Shown: positions 1 to 7,278 of the stretch, in pieces
Position numbering within the stretch: the stretch's first letter is position 1
Layout: each line of letters begins with the position of its first letter
Position numbers and translations under genes: made by a program
Assembly (NCBI GenBank): GCA_020849935.1
Contig: JADZFJ010000458.1
Span: forward strand, 1-11,596
Origin: Crocinitomix sp.
GTDB lineage: Bacteria; Bacteroidota; Bacteroidia; Flavobacteriales_D; Crocinitomicaceae
Direction of reading: 5' to 3'
Length of the DNA stretch: 11,596 bases
The notes under the pieces: generated by a model
Database searches by the model: none
Told to the model about the DNA's origin: nothing
The model's input: the letters and a program-made list of their open reading frames with translations, nothing else

Positions 1-809
1 AACAAGCGTTTATTCAGGTGTTGGACGGGAAAAATTTAACGGCAGCCTCTCATAAATATCCTGCAAGTAGCTTTATTGCTAGTCCTGAGATGCACGATGT
101 GACCATTGGCGACAGCCGGTTTAAATTAGCGAAAATTGAAATAGAATTGCCCGAAATTAAAGGGACTTTGCAATTTGAAAATCAATTTCTTTGGCCTAGT
201 ACTTGGTTTTCGCCAGGGATTATGGGGCCTTTTTCGTTTGTGCCTTTTATGCAATGTTATCATGGTATTTTAAGTATGGATCATGCTATAAAAGGTACGT
301 TGGAAATGAATGGGAAAGTGATTGATTTTGACGGCGGACGAGGTTACATTGAAAAAGACTGGGGGCACTCGTTTCCGGAAGGTTATATTTGGATGCAAAG
401 TAATCATTTTAAAAACGAAGGTGTTTCGATTAAATGTTCCGTGGCTAAAATTCCTTGGTTATGGAGTTCGTTTGTTGGTTTTATTGCGGGGGTGCTGATT
501 GATGGCAAACTTTATAGATTTACCACTTATAATAAGACCAAATTAAACCAATGCAGCGTTTCCGCCACTGAAGTGTGTATATTTTTAGAAAACAAAGTGT
601 ATTCCTTAAAAATTACTGCTCATAGGGCAAAAGCAACCGAATTAGCCGCGCCTATTGGTGGGTTTATGGATGCCCGAATTGAGGAAAGTATGAATGCACG
701 AATCGAGGTTTTGTTAATGAATAAAAAAACAAAAGAGGTTTTGCTTGAGGATACTGGCAGAAATGCAGGACTTGAGGTGGCGGGGAATTATGGGGTTTTG
801 AGGGTTTAG
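1..809 (+). CDS. Tocopherol cyclase family protein, 5'-truncated
   Basis: The reading frame is open to the left edge: codons before the GTG at 18 read QAFIQ and continue into VLDGKNL, so the true start lies outside the window and 268 residues are visible. The signature GYIEKDWGHSFP followed by YIWMQSNHF, about 120 residues into the visible part, is the hallmark of the tocopherol-cyclase family (PF14249). The characterised plant and cyanobacterial members close the chromanol ring of vitamin E, but homologs in non-phototrophic bacteria have no established reaction. I see no signal peptide or membrane segment, though the N-terminus is missing. No prenylquinone biosynthesis gene lies nearby, so making tocopherol here is not supported. 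A role on a hydrophobic or lipid substrate is inference. The gene ends in TAG and converges with selO across a purine-rich tract. The family call is good; the function is unknown. Confidence 0.85.
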   Translation, partial: QAFIQVLDGKNLTAASHKYPASSFIASPEMHDVTIGDSRFKLAKIEIELPEIKGTLQFENQFLWPSTWFSPGIMGPFSFVPFMQCYHGILSMDHAIKGTLEMNGKVIDFDGGRGYIEKDWGHSFPEGYIWMQSNHFKNEGVSIKCSVAKIPWLWSSFVGFIAGVLIDGKLYRFTTYNKTKLNQCSVSATEVCIFLENKVYSLKITAHRAKATELAAPIGGFMDARIEESMNARIEVLLMNKKTKEVLLEDTGRNAGLEVAGNYGVLRV

Positions 810-812
810 GGA

Positions 813-950
813 TTAGGGCAGAGGAATTTAGGGCAGAGCGATAAGGACAGAGGGAGAATGAGAATGAGGAGGAGAAGGAGGAGGAGAAGGAGGAGGAGAA
901 GGACAGAGGGAGATGGAGAATGAGAAAGAGAACGAGAATGAGGAGGAGGA
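813..950. repeat. Purine-rich low-complexity tract with tandem repeats
   Basis: This is the gap between two convergent genes. It opens with two copies of TTAGGGCAGAG (813-823 and 828-838). From about 835 to 950 the plus strand is almost entirely A and G. A 12-bp unit GAGGAGGAGAAG occurs three times in perfect tandem at 866-901. A second motif, AAGGACAGAGGGAGA, occurs at 843-857 and again at 899-913, so a larger unit of about 56 bp was also copied. On the minus strand the tract is C/T-rich and G-poor and begins right after the selO stop. It could slow or end transcription there or form triplex DNA, but that is inference. Confidence 0.85.
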
Positions 951-956
951 TTACTT

Positions 957-2525
957 TTATGAACTGCAGGACAGTGCTGAGCAGCCTATCTTTTTAATTG
1001 CCCAGGTTGGGCGTTTGGTGAACCATTTTTCCTTTTCTGGTTGTTCGTGGTATGGATTTTTTAACAGCTCTGCTAATTCATTCAGCACCGAATAATCATT
1101 TTTGTCTGCAGCTTCGATGGCTAAATGGGCCATGTAATTCCGCAACACATATTTTGGGTTGATTTTGTTCATTTTTTCGAGGCGCTGGGCTGAATTTTCG
1201 GGTTCACGTTTTAAACGTACGGAATAATTCCCTAGCCAAATTTGCCAACCTGCTTGGTGCTCGGCAAATTCAAGTTCAGATAAATAGGAATCGTTTGCCA
1301 AGATGGTTAAATGTGCAAATGGATTTTCTAAATCAAATTTATTAAGGTTTCTAAAAAACAAGGTCATATCTAATTGACTTTGTCGCAAGAGGTCGGTGAG
1401 GTTGTTTATTAAGGCCTGGTCGACGGAGGTTGGTGAATAAATCCCAATTTTAGCGCACATCATTTCGAGGTAAGCGTTTTGGTAATTGATTTTATAGCTG
1501 TCTAAAATGTCCGTTAACGCAGGAACATCTTCAATTAAGGGATACAAGGCATTTGCTAATTGGGACAAATTCCATAACACCACCGAAGGTTGATTGCCAA
1601 ATCGGTAGCGTTTATGTTGTTCGTCAGTCGTATTTGGTGTCCAACCTGGATCATAATTTTCCAACCAACCATAAGGACCATAATCGATGGTTAACCCTAA
1701 AATAGATAGGTTATCGGTATTCATTACCCCATGCACAAAACCTACTCTTTGCCAATGAATGACCATGGTTAAGGAACGATCAACCACTTCTTGAAAAAAG
1801 TTTAAATAGGTTGCTTTACTCGGCGCACCAAGATGCGGATAAGAATGTTGAATGGTATAATCAAGTAACGCTTTTAAATTGGTATGATCCTGACGGGCGG
1901 TAAAAATTTCAAACGAACCAAACCGAATAAAACTTGGCGCAACGCGACATACGATGGCACCTTTTTCGTAAGCAGCATTTCCGTCGTACATGACATCTCG
2001 TAAAACTTCGTTCCCTGATAAACAAAGGGACAAAGCACGGGTGGTAGGCACGCCGAGGTGAAACATAGCTTCACTCATTAAATATTCTCGAATCGACGAT
2101 CGTAAAACCGCCAACCCATCTGCCGAGCGTGAATAAGGCGTGCGACCAGCTCCTTTTAATTGAAAAATGGTGGTGCCTTCACCTGTTTGAACCTCAGCAA
2201 TGTTGATAGCCCTGCCATCTCCCAATTGTCCAGCCCAATGACCAAATTGATGTCCTCCATAACACAAAGCATAAGGCGCAAAATCTGGAAAATTCTTTAC
2301 CCCACTCATCAATTCCAAAAAATCATTCGATTCCGGATCCTCAATTCCAAGTTCGTTGACCAAATCTGACGAAAAATGAATGAGTTTGGGCGATTTAGGT
2401 GGTGTAGGATTAACTAACGATGCACAAAAATTCAACACTTGCCGCGACTGATTATTCAGCGAAGTGTCCATCGGTAAGTTTTTAGCGAAGGTATTATTAA
2501 GCACCAAATTTTTTATCAAAGGCAT
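957..2525 (-). CDS. selO: Protein adenylyltransferase SelO (YdiU family)
   Basis: SelO is a pseudokinase-fold enzyme that transfers AMP from ATP to protein hydroxyl groups and is linked to redox homeostasis in bacteria and mitochondria. Counting from the chosen start (522 residues), the family blocks are YGGHQFGHWAGQLGDGRA at about 89-106, LKGAGRTPYSR at about 123-133, HGVMNTDN at about 265-272 (catalytic-loop equivalent) and the metal-binding DYGPYGW at about 281-287. The C-terminus ends CSALSCSS; the third residue from the end, selenocysteine in some animal SelO, is here cysteine encoded by TGC. The frame opens 13 codons earlier at 2564, but a promoter core (2552-2559) sits inside those codons, so transcription should start after that ATG. 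The ATG at 2525 gives the usual start (MPLIKNLVLNNTF). The stop is TAA. The gene is divergent from the helicase gene and apparently monocistronic. Confidence 0.95.
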   Translation of the reverse strand: MPLIKNLVLNNTFAKNLPMDTSLNNQSRQVLNFCASLVNPTPPKSPKLIHFSSDLVNELGIEDPESNDFLELMSGVKNFPDFAPYALCYGGHQFGHWAGQLGDGRAINIAEVQTGEGTTIFQLKGAGRTPYSRSADGLAVLRSSIREYLMSEAMFHLGVPTTRALSLCLSGNEVLRDVMYDGNAAYEKGAIVCRVAPSFIRFGSFEIFTARQDHTNLKALLDYTIQHSYPHLGAPSKATYLNFFQEVVDRSLTMVIHWQRVGFVHGVMNTDNLSILGLTIDYGPYGWLENYDPGWTPNTTDEQHKRYRFGNQPSVVLWNLSQLANALYPLIEDVPALTDILDSYKINYQNAYLEMMCAKIGIYSPTSVDQALINNLTDLLRQSQLDMTLFFRNLNKFDLENPFAHLTILANDSYLSELEFAEHQAGWQIWLGNYSVRLKREPENSAQRLEKMNKINPKYVLRNYMAHLAIEAADKNDYSVLNELAELLKNPYHEQPEKEKWFTKRPTWAIKKIGCSALSCSS

Positions 2526-2551
2526 GTAGTCAGCGTTAATTCTAATCTGTA

Positions 2552-2579
2552 CAAAGTTAAACATAAGCTAGCAAATCAA
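2552..2579 (-). promoter_or_regulatory. Bacteroidota-type promoter for selO
   Basis: Read on the minus strand, TTG (2579-2577) is followed after 17 nt by TAACTTTG (2559-2552), matching the TTG-N17-23-TAnnTTTG consensus. Transcription would start near 2545, leaving a leader of about 20 nt before the ATG at 2525. This site decides the selO start. Confidence 0.65.
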
Positions 2580-2631
2580 CACCTATATAACGGTAAGTTC
2601 ATTTAAATCCGCCAAAGTCTTAAAAATAGCT

Positions 2632-2639
2632 TACCTTTG
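2632..2639 (+). promoter_or_regulatory. Promoter core (-7 element) for the DEAD-box helicase gene
   Basis: TACCTTTG matches TAnnTTTG exactly and lies 18 bp before the ATG, giving a very short leader of roughly 10-13 nt. I find no TTG at a fitting distance upstream, so only the -7 half is convincing. Confidence 0.5.
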
Positions 2640-2657
2640 CACACATATTCAACTTGA

Positions 2658-3920
2658 ATGACATTTAAAGATTTAAAAATTGCGGAACCTATTCTCCGCG
2701 CCATCGAAGAAAAAGGTTACACCCACCCTACTCCAATCCAAGAACAATCCATCCCGATTTTATTAGACGGACACGATTTATTAGGTTGTGCACAAACGGG
2801 AACGGGAAAAACCGCAGCATTTGCTATTCCAATTATTCAACATTTACATTTTGACAAGGATCGAAATGGAAAACAACGAAAAATAAAAGCGCTCATTGTT
2901 ACGCCAACCCGCGAACTCGCTATACAAATTCAAGAAAATTTTACTTTGTATAGTAAATACACCGATTTAAGAAATGCTGTCATTTTTGGAGGCGTTAAGC
3001 AAGGCAGTCAAACCGCACAAATCAGACAAGGCATTGATATTTTGGTTGCTACACCTGGTCGTTTATTAGACCTCATCGGGCAAGGATTTATCACCTTAAA
3101 AAATATTGAGTATTTTGTCTTAGATGAAGCCGATCAAATGTTAGACATGGGCTTTATCCACGACATCAAAAAAATTATTGCCTTGTTACCGAGCAAACGT
3201 CAATCTTTGTTTTTTTCGGCAACTATGCCGGCAACTATTGTCGAACTTTCAGGTAAAATTTTAGGATCGCCACGCAAAGTAAGTGTTACGCCCGAGCAAA
3301 CCACCGCCGAAAAAGTGGAACAAGGGGTTTATTTTGTGACAAAAGAAGATAAACCGAATTTATTAGCACATATCATTCAAACGCAAAACGCTGATTCTAC
3401 ACTTGTATTTGCCCGCACCAAACACGGCGCCGATAAAATTGTGAAACGGTTAGCAAAAGATAAAATCACTGCCGAAGCTATTCACGGCAACAAATCGCAA
3501 AATCAACGCCAAAAAGCGTTGGGCAATTTTAAAGATGGCAAAACGCGGGTGTTAATCGCAACCGATATTGCCGCTCGTGGTATCGATGTTTCGCAACTTT
3601 CATTGGTGGTGAACTACGAATTGCCAAATGTTCCTGAAACCTATATCCACCGAATTGGGCGAACCGGAAGAGCCAAGGCAAGTGGAATCGCACTTTCTTT
3701 TTGCGATTTAGAAGAACGCCCTTTTTTGCGCGATATTGAAAAACTCATCAAACAATCAATCCCAGTAATTACGGATCATCCGTACGTGGACGACAGCGTA
3801 GAAGTGGGTAAAAAACCAGCTCAAAACGCTCAACAAAATAATTCTGCTAAGAAAAAAACAGGATCGTCAGGCAATAAAAACATCTGGCGACGAAATAAAC
3901 CAAAACCGAACAATAAATAG
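2658..3920 (+). CDS. DEAD-box ATP-dependent RNA helicase, RhlE-type
   Basis: This 420-residue protein is an ATP-dependent RNA helicase of the kind that remodels RNA during ribosome assembly, RNA decay or cold adaptation. All helicase motifs are present and intact: Q motif at about 20-33 ([14 protein letters not shown]), motif I AQTGTGKT 45-52, Ia PTRELA near 83-88, Ib TPGR 132-135, II DEAD 156-159, III SAT 187-189, IV LVFARTK at about 249-255, [11 protein letters not shown] 301-310 and [10 protein letters not shown] 331-338. The core is followed by a basic, N/K/Q-rich tail (about 384-420) typical of RhlE-like proteins and likely to bind RNA non-specifically. The ATG at 2658 lies just after a promoter core and begins the normal family N-terminus (MTFKDL). 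The stop is TAG. The gene is divergent from selO and looks monocistronic. The exact paralog group (RhlE versus other small DEAD proteins) is inferred from overall layout. Confidence 0.95.
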   Translation: MTFKDLKIAEPILRAIEEKGYTHPTPIQEQSIPILLDGHDLLGCAQTGTGKTAAFAIPIIQHLHFDKDRNGKQRKIKALIVTPTRELAIQIQENFTLYSKYTDLRNAVIFGGVKQGSQTAQIRQGIDILVATPGRLLDLIGQGFITLKNIEYFVLDEADQMLDMGFIHDIKKIIALLPSKRQSLFFSATMPATIVELSGKILGSPRKVSVTPEQTTAEKVEQGVYFVTKEDKPNLLAHIIQTQNADSTLVFARTKHGADKIVKRLAKDKITAEAIHGNKSQNQRQKALGNFKDGKTRVLIATDIAARGIDVSQLSLVVNYELPNVPETYIHRIGRTGRAKASGIALSFCDLEERPFLRDIEKLIKQSIPVITDHPYVDDSVEVGKKPAQNAQQNNSAKKKTGSSGNKNIWRRNKPKPNNK

Positions 3921-3945
3921 TTTTTAGGGTAATTTCTTTTTTTTT

Positions 3946-3964
3946 AGAAGCTTTTCCAGCTTTT
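3946..3964 (+). terminator. Possible terminator hairpin after the helicase gene
   Basis: About 25 nt after the helicase stop, AGAAGCT and AGCTTTT pair (7 bp, one G-U) around a 5-nt loop. It is T-rich on both sides. The stem is weak, so this is a tentative call. Confidence 0.35.
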
Positions 3965-4002
3965 CATTTCAAGATTTTTTAGGTCGGGGAAATTTACTAA
4001 TT

Positions 4003-4036
4003 GGCAAAAGGAGCTTCCTGCGGTCGCTCTTTTACC
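4003..4036. terminator. Imperfect hairpin between convergent genes, possible bidirectional terminator
   Basis: AAAGGAGC (4007-4014) pairs with GCTCTTTT (4026-4033), with one G-U pair and an 11-nt loop containing CTGCGGTC; GG and CC extend it outside a mismatch. A-tract, GC core and T-tract read in both directions, as expected of a bidirectional terminator. The GC-rich centre contrasts with the AT-rich surroundings and may belong to a dispersed genomic repeat; only one copy is in this window. Confidence 0.45.
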
Positions 4037-4096
4037 AAAACTAAATTTATACCTGTCCTCGCAAAATGCTTTCCATTGCAATCTGGGCTATTGAAT

Positions 4097-4118
4097 TGGG
4101 GATTTGTGTAATGCCCCA
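4097..4118 (-). terminator. Hairpin just downstream of the distal paralog
   Basis: TGGGGATT pairs with AATGCCCCA (8 bp with one bulged G) around a 5-nt loop. On the minus strand it lies about 8 nt after the stop of the 4126-4848 gene. It lacks a clear U-tract, so it may stabilise the transcript end rather than act as a classical terminator. Confidence 0.4.
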
Positions 4119-4125
4119 CAAAAGG

Positions 4126-4848
4126 TTATTCCTGATCTAAACTAAAAGTGATCCCCACCGACATATTTAATAAAAAATATTGATTATCCAACAAAGGTGC
4201 AAAAGACCAATTTTGATTTGGCCCTTCTTCTCGATTAAAAACCATATAACTGCCACTTACTTCCTCAAAAATTTTAACCCTTTTAGAAAGTTGGTGGTTT
4301 AAACCAAAACCAAGTCGTGCGTTAAAAGAGAATTCATATCTCAAAAGGTGAAATATATTTTCTACTCCTGTAAATTCACTCGAAATTACCTTGCCACTAA
4401 AAATCCCATAACGTTTCAACATCATTTCACCTCCCGTTTTAAGAAATGGCGCAAACTTTTCATTTTGTCCAAAATTACGAACCCAACTTACCCCAATGGA
4501 ACCAACTTGTAACTTTGCATCAAAATCAAAAATCTTGAAAAAATAATCGCTAGATGCTGAAAATTCCACAATTGTATCATCGGAAACATTCCAAAATTGA
4601 GCAAGATCAAGCCCAATTGACACTCCTTGTTTGTTGGATTTAGCGAATAAAACATTTGCGTGCAAAGCGGGTCCAAACGAACGATAAAAAACACCAGCAA
4701 ACTCAATTTCGCCAATTTCGCCTATCGAGTTCAGCGTCCCAAGCGAAATTGAAATGTCCTTGTTGTAGGTGTCTAAGAATTTTTGCGCTTTTGCTAAAGT
4801 CAAGTTAAATGTAATTCCAATCAAACAAAATATTCTCAATAGTTTCAT
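4126..4848 (-). CDS. Secreted protein of unknown function, paralog 1 of a tandem pair
   Basis: I do not recognise this 240-residue protein. It begins with a clear Sec signal peptide (KLLRIFCLIGITFNLTLAKA, likely cleaved before QKFLD). The mature part has many short aromatic/Gly alternating stretches (for example VFYRSFGPALH, ARLGFGL, QYFLLNMSVGI) and ends in a strand-like hydrophobic segment, which suggests an outer-membrane or periplasmic beta-barrel-like protein. That localisation is inference. It aligns without gaps to the upstream neighbour; by hand about 150 of 220 mature residues are identical. It has its own promoter-like core at 4911-4918 and a stop (TAA) facing the helicase gene. There is no enzyme motif, lipobox or C-terminal sorting domain. 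Confidence 0.8.
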   Translation of the reverse strand: MKLLRIFCLIGITFNLTLAKAQKFLDTYNKDISISLGTLNSIGEIGEIEFAGVFYRSFGPALHANVLFAKSNKQGVSIGLDLAQFWNVSDDTIVEFSASSDYFFKIFDFDAKLQVGSIGVSWVRNFGQNEKFAPFLKTGGEMMLKRYGIFSGKVISSEFTGVENIFHLLRYEFSFNARLGFGLNHQLSKRVKIFEEVSGSYMVFNREEGPNQNWSFAPLLDNQYFLLNMSVGITFSLDQE

Positions 4849-4910
4849 AAATCAATTACCTTTTCAACAACGAATAAAATAATTCTTAATTACATCGTCC
4901 GTAAATCCAA

Positions 4911-4918
4911 CAAATTTA
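4911..4918 (-). promoter_or_regulatory. Promoter-like core for paralog 1
   Basis: The minus strand reads TAAATTTG, fitting TAnnTTTG, 63 bp before the ATG. The same element inside a shared 12-bp context (ACAAATTTAAAC on the plus strand) lies 65 bp before the other paralog. Conservation in position makes a real promoter plausible. No TTG at the right distance was found. Confidence 0.4.
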
Positions 4919-4944
4919 AACTAAATCGAATATAATTCAGTTTT

Positions 4945-5670
4945 TTATTCTCCCCCTAAAAGCACCTGAATACCTACCGACATATTTAACAAAAAATATT
5001 GGTTGTTTAATAATGGAGAAAAAAACCAATTATTTTCCGGTGTGACTTTTCTCGTAAAAAGCATATAACTTGCGTTCACCACTTCAAAAATTTTAACCCT
5101 TTTTGAAAGTTGATGTTTTAAACCAAAACCAATCCGCCCATTAAAAGAGAATTCATAGATAAGCGGATAAAAGAAATCTTGCACTCCCTCAAACTCACTA
5201 GAAATTACTTGTCCACGAAATATTCCAGCGCGTTTCATCATCATTTCTCCTCCCACTTTCAGAAAAGGAGTACACTTTTCATTTTGTCCAAAAAAACGGT
5301 CCCAACTTGCGTTGATGACACCGAACTGCACCTGTCCATAAAAATCAAACGCCTTAAAAAAATAATCATTATCTGATGAAGGCAAGGTAATTGTATCATC
5401 GGAAACATTCCAAAACTGAGCAAGATCAAGCCCAATTGACAAACCTTGTTTATTGGATTTAGCAAACAAAACATTAACATGCAAGGAGGGTGCAAACGAA
5501 CGGTAAAAAACACCTCCAAACTCAGTTTCGTCTAATTGGCCTATCGAAGTCAACGTACCAAATGAAAATGAAATATCCTTTTGGTAGGCCTCTAAAAAGC
5601 TCTGAGATTTTACTTGGTTAACCAAAAACAAAAGGCAAATGAAGTACGCTGTTTTATACATCCTTATCAT
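4945..5670 (-). CDS. Secreted protein of unknown function, paralog 2 of a tandem pair
   Basis: This 241-residue protein is the tandem copy of the 4126-4848 product, which lies 96 bp downstream on the same strand. It has a Sec signal peptide (hydrophobic TAYFICLLFLV, likely cleavage after QVKS before QSFLE). The most conserved stretches between copies are GVFYRSF, NVLFAKSNKQG, SIGLDLAQFWNVSDDTI, QLSKRVKIFE and NQYFLLNMSVGI; the least conserved are the signal peptides and the last few residues. The start at 5670 is kept, but a second ATG three codons on (5661) would also leave a full signal peptide. The copy differs at Cys in NEKCTPF, where the other has Phe. A beta-barrel-like envelope role is inferred from strand-like composition only. 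The stop is TAA. Confidence 0.8.
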   Translation of the reverse strand: MIRMYKTAYFICLLFLVNQVKSQSFLEAYQKDISFSFGTLTSIGQLDETEFGGVFYRSFAPSLHVNVLFAKSNKQGLSIGLDLAQFWNVSDDTITLPSSDNDYFFKAFDFYGQVQFGVINASWDRFFGQNEKCTPFLKVGGEMMMKRAGIFRGQVISSEFEGVQDFFYPLIYEFSFNGRIGFGLKHQLSKRVKIFEVVNASYMLFTRKVTPENNWFFSPLLNNQYFLLNMSVGIQVLLGGE

Positions 5671-5734
5671 TTTTTTTCCATCAAAAATCTTTTAAAACCT
5701 TAAATATAAACTTAATTATTTACTTATGAATAAA

Positions 5735-5742
5735 CAAATTTA
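5735..5742 (-). promoter_or_regulatory. Promoter-like core for paralog 2
   Basis: The minus strand reads TAAATTTG 65 bp before the ATG at 5670, the same element and nearly the same distance as in the other paralog. It lies in the 187-bp divergent gap (5671-5857) shared with rluF, which is otherwise AT-rich and featureless apart from the rluF promoter. Confidence 0.4.
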
Positions 5743-5811
5743 AACGCTACGTCAACAAATCATTTTAATAATACCATTTAAATAAGCGCATTAATAGTAC
5801 CCGTTCAAATC

Positions 5812-5844
5812 TTGACAACTTTTAAATAATTCTCCCTATTTTTG
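5812..5844 (+). promoter_or_regulatory. Bacteroidota-type promoter for rluF
   Basis: TTG (5812-5814, in TTGACAAC) is followed after 22 nt by TATTTTTG (5837-5844), matching the -33/-7 consensus. The ATG is only 13 bp downstream, so the leader is under 10 nt. Confidence 0.65.
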
Positions 5845-5857
5845 AACCCAGAAAATT

Positions 5858-6595
5858 ATGGATACAACCGACCTCATACGGATTAATAAATACCTTACTG
5901 AAATTGGTTATTGTTCGCGCCGTGGGGCCGATAAATTAATTGATGAAGGTCGTGTTACGATCAACGGAAAATTACCCGAATTAGGAACAAAAATTGCCCC
6001 AAATGATGTTGTTTGTGTAGATGGAAAACCTGTGAGTAAAGCCGCAGAAGAATTTGTTTATCTAGCATTTAACAAACCTGTTGGAATTGTTTGCACTACC
6101 GACACCGCTGCGGAAAAGGATAATATTATCGATTTTATCAACTATCCAAAACGGATTTTTCCAATTGGCCGTTTAGACAAACCAAGCGAAGGTTTAATAT
6201 TTCTAACCAATGATGGTGACATCGTGAACAAGATTTTGAGGGCACGAAATAACCATGAAAAAGAATACTTGGTGACAGTAAACAAAAACATTGATGACTA
6301 TTTTTTAAAACGAATGCGCAATGGCTTGCCCATTTTAGACACTGTCACACGAAAATGTACTGTGGAAAAAATCGGCAAAAACAAATTCAGAATTATCCTT
6401 ACCCAAGGCCTCAACCGCCAAATTCGCCGGATGTGTGAATACCTTGGTTACGAAGTTACCGCCTTAAAACGCATCCGCATTATGAACGTCAATTTGGATG
6501 TAGGAATTGGCAAGTGGCGCCACCTATCTTCAAAGGAAATGAGTGAAATTAATCGCCTAATTTCGGGGTCGGTAAAAACGAATGAAGGGGAATAA
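5858..6595 (+). CDS. rluF: 23S rRNA pseudouridine synthase RluF
   Basis: RluF isomerises a uridine of 23S rRNA (U2604 in E. coli numbering) to pseudouridine. The 245-residue protein has an N-terminal S4 RNA-binding domain (about 7-60, including INKYLTEIGYCSRRGADKLI) and the RsuA/RluB/E/F-type catalytic domain. The catalytic Asp is D107 in IGRLDKPSEGLIFLTNDGD. RluF-specific wording follows: VNKILRARNNHEKEYLVTV, QGLNRQIRRMCEYLGYEV and RIRIMNVNL, close to the E. coli enzyme as I recall it. The ATG at 5858 directly follows a consensus promoter. The stop (TAA) lies 5 bp from the stop of the convergent di-heme lipoprotein gene. Nothing is unusual; this is a housekeeping gene. Confidence 0.95.
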   Translation: MDTTDLIRINKYLTEIGYCSRRGADKLIDEGRVTINGKLPELGTKIAPNDVVCVDGKPVSKAAEEFVYLAFNKPVGIVCTTDTAAEKDNIIDFINYPKRIFPIGRLDKPSEGLIFLTNDGDIVNKILRARNNHEKEYLVTVNKNIDDYFLKRMRNGLPILDTVTRKCTVEKIGKNKFRIILTQGLNRQIRRMCEYLGYEVTALKRIRIMNVNLDVGIGKWRHLSSKEMSEINRLISGSVKTNEGE

Positions 6596-6602
6596 ACTCC
6601 TT
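6585..6602. terminator. Short hairpin spanning the ends of two convergent genes
   Basis: AAGGGG (6585-6590) pairs with CTCCTT (6597-6602) with one G-U pair around a 6-nt loop that contains the rluF stop. It lacks a T-run and is a weak candidate, but no other terminator fits in the 5-bp gap. Confidence 0.25.
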
Positions 6603-7278
6603 AATTATCCAATGCTCCTGCTTCGATCCATTTTTTAATCTGAACTATTTTACAATCGTCTAATTTTGCTTGACCTAAAGGCATTGGCACGAATCCAACT
6701 TCATGGTTTACCACACCGTACAAAGCACCTGATTCGGCTTGTGATTTAATTTCCGAATAATTTGTTAAATTAATTCCGCCAGAAGGTGCAGCACCACTGT
6801 GGCAACCCTTACAATAAGATTGAATAGTTGGAAAAACTGCTCCAGAAAACGTAATCAAATTTGTATCACAATCCGAACAAAAATTATTTTTTGCACCTTG
6901 TTCAATCCATTTTCTAATTTTATCAATTTGATCCGCCGTTAAAGCATTTGCTGGGGCTAATGGCATTCGTTTATCTAAATCCGTCTCGGTAATCGCTTCA
7001 AACAAATCAGAGCCATTAGGGTCGAATGGTTTAATTTCACCTGTCAACATAATTCCATCATAAGATGTTAAATCTACCCCATCTTGGGCACTTCCATTTC
7101 CATGACAACCCGTCATGTTACAATTGGATTGGATAATTGGAAAAACATCCTTATTAAAATAGACGCTATCAGGATCGCATGAACCTGGAACATAAGGAAC
7201 AATTGGGTGATGTTGGCAAGAGACAATCATCAGAATCAATCCTGCAACGGCTATGTTTAAAATGGCTTTAGTTTTCAT
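6601..7278 (-). CDS. Di-heme c-type cytochrome lipoprotein (two repeated domains)
   Basis: This 225-residue protein has a lipoprotein signal (AGLILMIVSC, lipid-carrying Cys21). Two related cytochrome-c-like domains follow. Domain 1 (about 34-132) has an unusual CX4CH heme site (C53, C58, H59) and likely axial Met105 in RMPLAP. Domain 2 (about 134-225) has a classical CX2CH site (C156, C159, H160) and likely Met199 in PMPLG. Each domain opens with a CD-rich strand and FxxxVFPxIQ and ends with a helix of the type IxKWIExGA. This resembles the cytochrome domains seen in Bacteroidota and Planctomycetes lipoproteins. Covalent heme attachment and electron transfer at the envelope are inferred from the motifs. 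Its ATG overlaps the end of the barrel gene by 11 bp, so it is the last gene of the operon and probably translationally coupled. The electron partner is unknown. Confidence 0.85.
   Translation of the reverse strand: MKTKAILNIAVAGLILMIVSCQHHPIVPYVPGSCDPDSVYFNKDVFPIIQSNCNMTGCHGNGSAQDGVDLTSYDGIMLTGEIKPFDPNGSDLFEAITETDLDKRMPLAPANALTADQIDKIRKWIEQGAKNNFCSDCDTNLITFSGAVFPTIQSYCKGCHSGAAPSGGINLTNYSEIKSQAESGALYGVVNHEVGFVPMPLGQAKLDDCKIVQIKKWIEAGALDN

Noticed and set aside
866..901. CRISPR-like array in the repeat tract
   Set aside because: The units are 12 bp, contiguous and without spacers; this is a simple tandem repeat.
960..990. Selenocysteine codon at the end of selO
   Set aside because: The third codon from the end is TGC (Cys) and the stop is TAA; there is no in-frame TGA.
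913..1095. Plus-strand open frame with an acidic, Glu/Asn/Lys-rich start
   Set aside because: It is made of the purine tract read as GAG/GAA/AAT codons and then runs antisense through the conserved selO C-terminus. There is no promoter core or family resemblance.
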